From contig NZ_LN901320.1 in the NCBI RefSeq assembly GCF_001465875.1, forward strand, positions 124,001 through 188,000: a stretch of 64,000 bases of DNA, read 5' to 3'. Positions within the stretch are counted from its first letter, which is position 1; each line of letters opens with the position of its first letter. The position numbers were made by a program, and so were the translations under genes. The notes beneath the pieces are model-generated. The model saw only the letters and a list, made by a program, of their open reading frames with translations, did not search any database and was not told where the DNA came from. The DNA is from Legionella saoudiensis. GTDB lineage: Bacteria > Pseudomonadota > Gammaproteobacteria > Legionellales > Legionellaceae. Below are positions 10,115 to 16,867 of the stretch, piece after piece.

Positions 10115-10134
10115 CCTGGTTGCAAGCAACCAGG
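10115..10134. repeat. Palindrome CCTGGTTGC..GCAACCAGG
   Basis: Perfect 9-base arms around a 2-base centre, placed just after the glucoamylase stop codon on the minus strand, where it may act as a terminator. The same palindrome recurs at 19242-19263 and, with a shorter stem, at 62112-62131, so it is a dispersed element of this genome. Confidence 0.65.
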
Positions 10135-10144
10135 TTACCGATAT

Positions 10145-11455
10145 TTAAAATGCATATTGGTGATGGTATTGCTGCTCTTGTAGTTTAGCGTCAACTTTAT
10201 TTCTTAAATCAAGAGCGTGAAGGACTGAGACATAGCTCCAGGTTAATGAGTAGGCTCCTTGCTGAACTCCTGTATTTAAATTGATTTGCTCAGCCAAATT
10301 CATGTCCGGTGCATATTTTTTAATAAGTTCTAAATAGGAATCGCCTGTATCAATGTATTTTTTCATTGAGGCTTGTTGGTTGGGTTTCATGGACAGCATG
10401 TCCGCTAAGGTATAATAATACTCAGCCATGGTTGCTGTTAAAATAAACCAGGGATTGCCTTGGCTATTAGTTTGATAGCCATCATAAGTATCCCCTGGAT
10501 AGCGTCCGAATAAAATAGCTCCTGGATTATTTTCATTAATGGGGAACATTTGGTTAAATTGATTATGTAGCGCATTAATGGTTTTTTCGACGTAAATACT
10601 ATTTGGAGCCAGGAGGCCTCGTTGTGGGTTAAATAATATGCCCAAGATTACTGCTGAATCCAGTTCCTGGTTTTTTTGCGGACCTAAATGAGGGGGAAGA
10701 GTGGCTTGAATTAGTTGATTTTTTTGATCTAGATGTTGGAACAAACGAAAGTCCATAAGCCGCGCTTGTTGCTCATAATAAAGAGCGGCCCGTTCATCAT
10801 CCATGCGACGAGCAAGTGCTGCGCCATCAAGCAAGGCTTTTTGTTGTACCATGGTGGTGAAAAAATGATTACCATAAACCTCTTCCCAGAGGTCAAAATT
10901 TTCATCAGTCCAGTGATGGGCTATATATTCCAAGTCTAATTTAATCACGCTCATGCCGCGTGGTTCCATGCTTTTATTGTATAAATACGTTTGCACGTAC
11001 TCTACTTCATTTTGATTTAATAATTGTTGCGCAAAACGAATTAATGCGGTTGCTCTTATTGCCGGACCATCGTTTTGTGGTCTGCCCCAAGCTCCATCGA
11101 AGGGATAACCATTAATATAGAACTTAGGCTCACCGAGAATATCTTGTCCGGGCAGTGGATCATTTTGATGCTGGATCATTCGTGTCCAGGAAACATAATG
11201 GAAGAGACGCTCTTTATTGGCGGCGGAGTGATTTTCTTCATACCAGTTTTCGATTAAATTCATGGCAATCGCTGAATCTCGGACCCAGTCATAGTAATAG
11301 TTGGGGTTTTGCTGTGACGGAGAGGCGACAATTGCGCCATTAGGATGGATATTTGCTAAAAAATTTGCTTTTAGTTTGCTAACTTCTTCAGGACTAAATA
11401 CTGCACCAACTGCTTGGGTAACAATAAAGAACCATAAAATAAATATCCGTTTCAC
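10145..11455 (-). CDS. gamA: Secreted GH15 glucoamylase (GamA-like)
   Basis: Glucan 1,4-alpha-glucosidase that releases glucose from starch or glycogen. Motifs follow the eukaryotic-like GH15 family: NYYYDWVRDSAIAM near the N-terminus, DLWEEVYGNHFFT (holding the general-acid glutamate), GNPWFILTATMAEYYY (second catalytic glutamate region) and AYSLTWSYVSVLHA near the end. I set the start at the GTG at 11455 because AGGAGG lies just upstream; this gives a clean signal peptide, KRIFILWFFIVTQAVGA. A longer frame from 11503 would put extra basic residues in front. L. pneumophila has a GamA glucoamylase in the same place after the Entner-Doudoroff genes. The two sites together suggest use of host glycogen. 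About 436 residues, no damage seen. Confidence 0.88.
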   Translation of the reverse strand: MKRIFILWFFIVTQAVGAVFSPEEVSKLKANFLANIHPNGAIVASPSQQNPNYYYDWVRDSAIAMNLIENWYEENHSAANKERLFHYVSWTRMIQHQNDPLPGQDILGEPKFYINGYPFDGAWGRPQNDGPAIRATALIRFAQQLLNQNEVEYVQTYLYNKSMEPRGMSVIKLDLEYIAHHWTDENFDLWEEVYGNHFFTTMVQQKALLDGAALARRMDDERAALYYEQQARLMDFRLFQHLDQKNQLIQATLPPHLGPQKNQELDSAVILGILFNPQRGLLAPNSIYVEKTINALHNQFNQMFPINENNPGAILFGRYPGDTYDGYQTNSQGNPWFILTATMAEYYYTLADMLSMKPNQQASMKKYIDTGDSYLELIKKYAPDMNLAEQINLNTGVQQGAYSLTWSYVSVLHALDLRNKVDAKLQEQQYHHQYAF

Positions 11456-11643
11456 TCTAATCCTCCTGATAAAAAATAAATTTAAAAGTGCAATTTTCGC
11501 CATAGTACATGAAAATTTGCCTGTAGAGTAGTGCTAATATCACTATTAAAAAAGAGCCTGCTTAATACTAAAACATGCCATTAAGTGAGACCAAAATCGG
11601 TCATTTCTGGGGTGAATTGAACTTCATTTAAGAATAAACCCAG

Positions 11644-12633
11644 CTATGTAGAAATAATCTCTGTAATTGCTTTTACCCATAGAGGATGTTCATTTAAACA
11701 GGGGACTACCATTAATTGCGTACCACCTAAAGTAAGCCATTGTTGTTTTGCGCGAATGCTAATCTCCTCTAAGGTTTCCAGGCAGTCTGCGACAAAGGAA
11801 GGACAGGCGATGACTAGTTTTTTAATTCCTTTAGCCGCAAGTTGGTTGAGCATCTCATCAGTATATGGTTTTATCCAAGGAGTTTTGCCTAACCGAGACT
11901 GAAATGCGGTGCTGTAGTGCTGTTCTGATAATTGCAGTTCTTGGGCTAATAAGCGGCTGCTTTGGTGGCATTGGGCTTTATAACACCCTTGACTCTGTAC
12001 TGAAAGCGCTGGACAGCTATCCTGACAGACTGATTTACAGTCGTTTTTAATAATTTGACGCTCAGGAATTCCATGGTAACTAAAAAGAATATGCTCATAA
12101 TCATTAACATGTTCTTTAATCACGGCTGCTTGCGCCTTAATGTAAGCGGGATGCTGAAAAAAGTCACGAATCACGGTGAGTGAGGGAATCAGCTCCCAAG
12201 ATCTAATAATCGTCAGTACTTTTTCAATTGATGAGCCACTAGCGGCAGAGGAATATTGCGGGTATAAAGGTAAAATAGTAATGGATTCGCACTGTTTTAG
12301 CTGATTTAGTTGCCTTGCGAGCGAAGGCTCACCATAACGCATACCCATGACTACATTATACTTGGGGCCTAATTCTTGTTGGACTTGAGTTAGTAAATTT
12401 TGGCTATGCCATAGCAAAGGAGAACCTTGTTCAGTCCAAATTGTTTGATAGGCATGGGCAGAGCGTTTTGCGCGAAAGGGTAGTATAAAGACATACACCA
12501 AGATGTAGCGAAGCAACGCTGGCAAATCAATAACACGTTTGTCGGTTAAAAATTCGCGTAAATAAGTGCGAACGGCAGGGGTCTGAGGGGCTTTAGGAGT
12601 CCCTAGATTAATAAGTAATAAACCACGTCTCAT
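11644..12633 (-). CDS. hemH: Ferrochelatase
   Basis: Inserts ferrous iron into protoporphyrin IX, the last step of haem synthesis. The 329-residue protein has the family layout: LLLINLGTPKAPQTPAVRTYLREFLTDKRVIDLP at the N-terminus (seen as short conserved blocks), LYPQYSSAASGSS, the catalytic histidine in LFSYHGIPERQI (about residue 187), and ACPSFVADCLETLEEI (signature with the conserved glutamate). It contains several cysteines (CKSVCQDSC, CYKAQCHQ) in a central insertion. It is probably transcribed on its own on the minus strand. The start at 12633 matches the normal family N-terminus. Confidence 0.95.
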   Translation of the reverse strand: MRRGLLLINLGTPKAPQTPAVRTYLREFLTDKRVIDLPALLRYILVYVFILPFRAKRSAHAYQTIWTEQGSPLLWHSQNLLTQVQQELGPKYNVVMGMRYGEPSLARQLNQLKQCESITILPLYPQYSSAASGSSIEKVLTIIRSWELIPSLTVIRDFFQHPAYIKAQAAVIKEHVNDYEHILFSYHGIPERQIIKNDCKSVCQDSCPALSVQSQGCYKAQCHQSSRLLAQELQLSEQHYSTAFQSRLGKTPWIKPYTDEMLNQLAAKGIKKLVIACPSFVADCLETLEEISIRAKQQWLTLGGTQLMVVPCLNEHPLWVKAITEIIST

Positions 12634-12812
12634 GAGACAATATTGACCTTAATAAAATTAGGGTCATCATACCGGAAGATGGTGTTAAATGCAGTAGTTG
12701 AGACAATTTAGTCGCAGCGGCATTATAAATTAACATTAGTTTGGCATAAAAGCATACACATAAGCTTTTATAACGCGAACCGAAGTTAGGCAATTACAAC
12801 GCCGCGAGCTGA

Positions 12813-13046
12813 TTAGGCCATTTCTACTTCAGCAGCTTCTTCGGTCACTACGAACACATTTGCCGCATGAAGACCTTTATCGCCTTGTCCCACTTCATAG
12901 GTTACTACCTGTCCAGGGACTAATGTTTTATAGCCAGTGCCATGAATTGATGAAAAATGAACAAAAATATCATCGCCACCTTGTTCTGGAATAATAAATC
13001 CCCATCCTTTGGCATTATTAAACCATTTAACTTCGCCCCTAGCCAT
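12813..13046 (-). CDS. Cold-shock domain protein (CspA family)
   Basis: A 77-residue OB-fold RNA/DNA-binding protein. RNP1 (KGWGFI, about residues 13-18) and RNP2 (DIFVHFS, about 27-33) are intact. The start at 13046 gives the usual MARGEVKWFN beginning and follows AAAGGAGAA; an in-frame ATG at 13076 would add ten non-family residues. The C-terminus carries a short acidic extension (EEAAEVEMA), slightly longer than E. coli CspA. Such proteins melt RNA structures or act as antiterminators. A long AT-rich upstream region may form a regulated leader, as is known for csp genes. Confidence 0.93.
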   Translation of the reverse strand: MARGEVKWFNNAKGWGFIIPEQGGDDIFVHFSSIHGTGYKTLVPGQVVTYEVGQGDKGLHAANVFVVTEEAAEVEMA

Positions 13047-13401
13047 ATCAAATTCTCCTTTTGCTCTAGTTCGCAATTGCTACAATGTACTGAGCAATTG
13101 TATTTCTTTATCCCTAAATAACCTAATCGTGTAATTAGGTAGTTTTAACATAACGTAAAATGTACCCACTACTCAATAGAATTTTTGGTGTTCAGCAGAA
13201 ATTTTTTAAAATGCAGGTTGATGTACGTCATTTGAAGACAGTTTGTATATTTTAGTAATCATTTTTACCTGGCTTCGGTATCATAAATCCCAGAAGATAC
13301 TCTGCTATAGCGGAGTTTTGAAAAAAATCGCATTCTTAATAGTTTCTTAAGTTATTTGTGTTATCTTAAATATCAATATGTGTCGCAATTAGGAGTATCC
13401 G
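13047..13401. other. Intergenic region between csp and the icm cluster
   Basis: 355 bases without a gene. On the minus side it must hold the csp promoter and leader; ACCTAAT (13121-13127) and ATTAGGT (13134-13140) form an inverted repeat there. On the plus side it holds the candidate PmrA element at 13335-13354 for the gene at 13402. No RNA gene was recognised. Confidence 0.6.
13335..13354 (+). promoter_or_regulatory. Candidate PmrA element upstream of the 66-residue gene
   Basis: CTTAATAGT (13335-13343), two bases, then CTTAAGTTA (13346-13354): a tandem direct repeat with an 11-base period, as in the published Legionella PmrA consensus cTTAATatT. It is 48 bases before the ATG at 13402. Possible -10 hexamers (TTATCT at 13361, TTAAAT at 13366) follow. 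The match is read from the sequence; regulation by PmrA is inferred. Confidence 0.5.
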
Positions 13402-13602
13402 ATGAGCAGTCATGCTAAAATATTAGGAAGATTAGGCCTATCTACATCTAGCGAGCCGCGGCATGTCAAACAAGCAGATACTGAACTGCAAGGCTATGAA
13501 AAACCCCAGTTAACGCCTTCTGCTAAATTTGAGCCTGACATGGAAAATGTATTAAGGAATGCTCTAAATGGACCATCTAAAAAATTAACCCCTCAAAAAT
13601 AA
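13402..13602 (+). CDS. Unknown 66-residue protein heading the icm cluster
   Basis: Not recognised. A small hydrophilic protein with no membrane segment; composition suggests a largely disordered chain (SSEPRHVKQAD, GYEKPQLTPSAKFEPD) ending in a basic tail (GPSKKLTPQK), with one short amphipathic helix (MENVLRNALN). AGGAG sits 6 bases before the ATG, so translation is well supported. It lies 139 bases upstream of icmT on the same strand and has a PmrA-like element in front. It could be a small accessory or exported protein of the Dot/Icm system, or unrelated. No function should be assigned from the sequence alone. Confidence 0.65.
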   Translation: MSSHAKILGRLGLSTSSEPRHVKQADTELQGYEKPQLTPSAKFEPDMENVLRNALNGPSKKLTPQK

Positions 13603-13741
13603 TAACGCTAGGAAATACAACAGCAGCTTGTTTTCATCGCATCGCATTTATAGAAATCAACTCGCACAAAAACTAGCATTTTGAAGCATCTTAGGTATAT
13701 ACTTTTTCCATAGATAATTATTTTTTTTGAGGTATAAGTAT

Positions 13742-14005
13742 ATGGCTGCTGGTGGCTTTGCGGAGACCGCGCACTGGAGGGATTCTGCGCGCAGTGCTCG
13801 TTTCTTTCTGGTGGATGCACGCGCTGCGTTTCCTTTATTTATATTTCTAATGCATATTCGAGTTTGGACTGGGGTTATTGTACTTATTTCCGCAATTTTT
13901 TTTGGTATCATCGAACATTATGGCTTTACTGTGCCGGTCTTTTTACGTTGGATAAGAGGTTTCCTCGCCGGGAATCTTAAGTCTGCACAACCATGGTGGC
14001 GATGA
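13742..14005 (+). CDS. icmT: IcmT, Dot/Icm membrane component
   Basis: Small inner-membrane protein of the type IVB secretion system, about 87 residues as in L. pneumophila (86). It begins MAAGGFAETAHWRDSARSA, has a hydrophobic stretch (AAFPLFIFLMHIRVWTGVIV, then LISAIFFGIIEHYG) and ends with FLRWIRGFLAGNLKSAQPWWR-like conserved residues. Family work links IcmT to export and exit from the host cell. The start at 13742 is chosen over 13727 because it matches the family N-terminus and follows TTGAGG. The stop is 3 bases before icmS, so the two genes are tightly coupled. Confidence 0.93.
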   Translation: MAAGGFAETAHWRDSARSARFFLVDARAAFPLFIFLMHIRVWTGVIVLISAIFFGIIEHYGFTVPVFLRWIRGFLAGNLKSAQPWWR

Positions 14006-14008
14006 TAA

Positions 14009-14353
14009 ATGGAACGAACTATTAGTCAATGCATGGGCATTATTGCTGCAAGTATGAATGCTAAGTTTTATTTGAATGACCGATTTGTCAGTTATGATGA
14101 AGTGTTCGCAGAAACAGGTTTATTACCTGCAATTGCCAAGCGAGCAGATCAATTATGCTCTTTATGCTTAGGTTATGGCTTGGGTGCAACTTTTGATGAA
14201 TCAGAAGGTGCTCTATTGGGTTTGCGTGTAGTCTTTGATGAAGTGACACCTAATGTGTTGCGCTTGTTATGTATGACGGATGTAGTAAATGAATTAATTC
14301 AAGGTGGTCCCAGTAAAGATTATACCCCCTTGGATGAGTTAATGTATGACTAA
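14009..14353 (+). CDS. icmS: IcmS, type IV adaptor/chaperone
   Basis: Small acidic cytoplasmic adaptor, 114 residues, the same length as in L. pneumophila. With IcmW it binds a set of effectors and hands them to the IcmO/DotL coupling protein. The sequence is strongly family-like: MERTISQCMGIIAASM at the start, FYLNDRFVSYDEVFAETGLLPAIA, LCSLCLGYGLGATFDESEG and VTPNVLRLLCMTDVVNELI. No icmW is in this window; in L. pneumophila it lies in the other icm region. The gene directly follows icmT and is separated from the FIR gene by 115 bases that hold a possible promoter. Confidence 0.96.
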   Translation: MERTISQCMGIIAASMNAKFYLNDRFVSYDEVFAETGLLPAIAKRADQLCSLCLGYGLGATFDESEGALLGLRVVFDEVTPNVLRLLCMTDVVNELIQGGPSKDYTPLDELMYD

Positions 14354-14375
14354 GCGTGTCATTTTTAAGTGAATT

Positions 14376-14395
14376 GTAAAGAATTCGAAAGTAAA
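14376..14395 (+). promoter_or_regulatory. Possible CpxR site upstream of the FIR gene
   Basis: GTAAA (14376-14380) and GTAAA (14391-14395) flank GAATTCGAAA; the GTAAA-N6-GAAAG reading resembles a degenerate CpxR box (GTAAA-N5-GTAAA in the literature). In L. pneumophila icmR is reported as a direct CpxR target, and this lies at the same position. TATAAT at 14415-14420 could be a -10. Spacing is not canonical, so this is tentative. Confidence 0.35.
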
Positions 14396-14468
14396 TAGAA
14401 ATTGGGGTTCACTTTATAATTTGTTTTGTTAGACTCAGGTTATAGGTATAAGTTTTGAGGAGCAGTAT

Positions 14469-14822
14469 ATGGCAGCGTCAGATAAATATAGAATCACTCT
14501 TTTCCAAACTAGCGGTGTGACTTCTGCTAACGGGCTGGCTTCTGTAAGTGCAATGGTGCCAATGACACCTGAAGATGCGCACCGGATCGTAGTTAATCCT
14601 GTGTATACTGCAAAAACGCAGACAGAGAAGGCAGCACATGTCCGCTCTGATTTCGAGCCTAACCAAAAGGCTGCTGAAGTTTTAAATAAATGTTATAACC
14701 GGGTAAATGCTGTTGTGAATAATAATTACGCAGTGGAAGAAAAAGTTACAGCAGAACGGGATTTTTCACCTGAGATGAACGAAGATGACGCTGTAGTGTC
14801 AACTCCTTCTTTCAGAAGATAA
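14469..14822 (+). CDS. FIR protein, functional stand-in for IcmR
   Basis: A 117-residue hydrophilic protein with no obvious sequence relative that I recognise. It sits exactly between icmS and icmQ, where L. pneumophila has icmR (120 residues) and other Legionella species have non-homologous FIR genes. FIR proteins act as chaperones of IcmQ and prevent it from aggregating or inserting in membranes. The middle (ADQ-like helix PNQKAAEVLNKCYNRVNAVV, about residues 64-84) is amphipathic and is the likely IcmQ-binding helix. The C-terminus is acidic (ERDFSPEMNEDDAVV). The start follows TTGAGGAGCAG. The function is inferred from position; FIR genes are defined by location and partner rather than by sequence. 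Confidence 0.82.
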   Translation: MAASDKYRITLFQTSGVTSANGLASVSAMVPMTPEDAHRIVVNPVYTAKTQTEKAAHVRSDFEPNQKAAEVLNKCYNRVNAVVNNNYAVEEKVTAERDFSPEMNEDDAVVSTPSFRR

Positions 14823-14886
14823 TAATCTATAATTCGTGACTTAATTCGAGGGGCTATGCCTCTCATTAGAATAGAGTGTTGGTGTT

Positions 14887-15462
14887 ATGAAAGAGATACT
14901 CTCAGATCAACAAAATGAGGCGATTCTCCAGGCCTTAGATGAAGCAATAAACAATGGCCCCTGGGACGAGTCTAATTTCCTACGCGCCATTGGTAAAAAT
15001 TTAAATGATATTCGTGAAAACTTTGCCAATCAGCTGGGCACTCGCACTAAAGCACAAATCCAGGCCGAAACTCAACTAGCCAATCGTATGGCATTGAGAA
15101 GTGGGCAGCAAGAGGTTTTTGTATCACTTTATTCGGCTGATGGCTCCAACATTCAGTCATGGGAGCGTATCGTTGCTAACCTCCCCAGACAAATGATTTC
15201 GCGCCCTATTTATGCTGCAGAAGAGCATGTAAAAGAAATAATAAAAACTAAAGAAAATAAAATTAATGAAGCTTATTTAGGTATCTTTATTAATCAAAAT
15301 AGTGTGATTCCACTTCCTCCTGACAAAGCATTAACCGATAAGTTAGGTAATCAATTATTGACGCTGAAGGATAGAACCTTAGATTTGGATAACATTAGCC
15401 GTTTTGTGCACGTGTCTGGAGTGTATCATTATAGTCGCGGCCGTTTACTGAAAGAAGCATAA
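14887..15462 (+). CDS. icmQ: IcmQ
   Basis: Dot/Icm protein of 191 residues, the same length as in L. pneumophila. The N-terminal helical part (EAILQALDEAINNGPWDESNFLRAIGKNL, seen as two helices) binds the FIR/IcmR partner and can interact with membranes. The C-terminal part (residues about 70-190) corresponds to the domain reported to bind NAD(+) through an ADP-ribosyltransferase-like fold. The FIR gene ends 64 bases upstream; that gap holds a small GAGG/CCTC hairpin and a TATAAT sequence (14829-14834). The protein co-evolves with its FIR partner, so its N-terminal region is expected to vary between species. Confidence 0.95.
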   Translation: MKEILSDQQNEAILQALDEAINNGPWDESNFLRAIGKNLNDIRENFANQLGTRTKAQIQAETQLANRMALRSGQQEVFVSLYSADGSNIQSWERIVANLPRQMISRPIYAAEEHVKEIIKTKENKINEAYLGIFINQNSVIPLPPDKALTDKLGNQLLTLKDRTLDLDNISRFVHVSGVYHYSRGRLLKEA

Positions 15463-15736
15463 ATCAGGCTTTGCTAAGAGAGCATGCTTGAAATTTCAAT
15501 CGCAGGTCTTCCTGTTTAAGTTTATGTTTGAATAAGAAAGGTTGGATTCGCTCAGCATAGAACCTTGCTCTGGCCGGCTACGCAGATCAACCTTCCTTTA
15601 TAAATGTACTTCTTAACTTAATGGCAGTGGTATCAAATCATTTTTTCAGCGCCACACAATTTCCTGTGAATTTCTCGCAAAAATGCCTCAGAGCAGTATA
15701 TACTTGAAATAATGAAACTAAGGTAAGTACGTATTA
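15463..15736. other. Gap between icmQ and icmP
   Basis: 274 bases. The only structure I see is a long-looped inverted repeat, AAGGTTG (15538-15544) and CAACCTT (15588-15594), plus an AT-rich stretch before icmP that may hold its promoter. No open frame or RNA gene recognised. Confidence 0.4.
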
Positions 15737-16867
15737 ATGGCTCAACAATCGCAACAACAAAATACAGACAGTGGCATGGCTCCCGTATGGATTACGGTGT
15801 TGCTGTTTATTACTGTTTTTCTAGTCTGGAAAACAGGGCATCAATACATTGTAATGTTTGTTTTTCAAATAAACATTCTGCAAGCGAAATTGGTTAATTT
15901 ATTCCTTCATAGTGAGCAATTAACCAGTTTGATTTACCTAATGCAAACAATAGATCCAAATGCAGTAGATTGGGATCAGCTTGTAGATACTACGCGTGCG
16001 GTAGGGGACTTTATGCGTTATCCCGTTGTTTTAGCGTTAGGGGTAATGGCCATTTTGCTTTATCAATCTAATCTTAAACTGAAATATCGCAAAGCTCATG
16101 ATATGAAATCTTTGCGTGCCCAAGAGCAATTCAACTGGCCTGCAATTATGCCCGTCGTCAAAGAAGACTTAGTAAGCCAGGACGTAAATACTGGACCTTG
16201 GGCAATGGCATTAACTCCTATGGAGTTTGCTCGTAAATACAAGTTATTAAAAAAAGAGGATGTTTTGTTAGATAATCCTGTCCCTGGTATGGAAATGACT
16301 GCCGGTATACGGCGTGGTGATGCAAAGCGCGTTTTCACCTTACAGTTAGGGCCTTATTGGGATGGTTTCGAGCATTGTTCACCACAGGCCTATGCTTTGG
16401 CTGGTGTATTCATGGCACGTTTAAATCGTGACCGTGATGCGGCAAATAATATTTTATCAGTATTAGACCGTACCTTTGTGGAAGGAAAACCTGATTTCTC
16501 AGTGGCTAGACCTGTAGTTGAAAAATACAAAAATACGGAAGAGATCCAGGAAATAGTAGGAAAACATGCCTATACTTTAACTGTACTGGCCTCATTACTT
16601 GAGAAAGCTCGACAAGATGGAGTAGTGCCTAGTTCAGAGTTTTTATGGCTAAAACCCGTTGATCGACGCTTATGGTATATGTTGAATTGCGTAGGCAGAC
16701 AAACACCATACGCGGAAGTTGCGGGTGCTTTTGCACATTGGCGCGCAGAAAAAGAAATGGGGCGACGTTCTTTAGTGCCAATGATCGACGAAGCTATTAG
16801 AGCTTTAGAGGTAGCCGTGAAAGAAGTTAAATTATCACCTCGTCAAATGCAGGAGTTAGAACCATGA
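15737..16867 (+). CDS. icmP: IcmP/DotM, coupling-complex protein
   Basis: Inner-membrane partner of the type IV coupling protein, 376 residues. Membrane segments are seen near residues 16-36 (PVWITVLLFITVFLVW) and 94-112 (YPVVLALGVMAILLY). The rest is cytoplasmic. In L. pneumophila DotM recognises acidic glutamate-rich signals of effectors through a basic surface patch. Family stretches include AQEQFNWPAIMPVVKEDL, GPWAMALTPMEFARKYKLL and YMLNCVGRQTPYAEVAGAFAHW. Its stop overlaps the icmO start (ATGA), which is typical for this pair and implies coupled translation. Confidence 0.96.
   Translation: MAQQSQQQNTDSGMAPVWITVLLFITVFLVWKTGHQYIVMFVFQINILQAKLVNLFLHSEQLTSLIYLMQTIDPNAVDWDQLVDTTRAVGDFMRYPVVLALGVMAILLYQSNLKLKYRKAHDMKSLRAQEQFNWPAIMPVVKEDLVSQDVNTGPWAMALTPMEFARKYKLLKKEDVLLDNPVPGMEMTAGIRRGDAKRVFTLQLGPYWDGFEHCSPQAYALAGVFMARLNRDRDAANNILSVLDRTFVEGKPDFSVARPVVEKYKNTEEIQEIVGKHAYTLTVLASLLEKARQDGVVPSSEFLWLKPVDRRLWYMLNCVGRQTPYAEVAGAFAHWRAEKEMGRRSLVPMIDEAIRALEVAVKEVKLSPRQMQELEP

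Noticed and set aside
15538..15594. Small RNA or terminator in the icmQ-icmP gap
   Set aside because: The stem is only seven bases with a 43-base loop and no T-run; there is too little structure to call.
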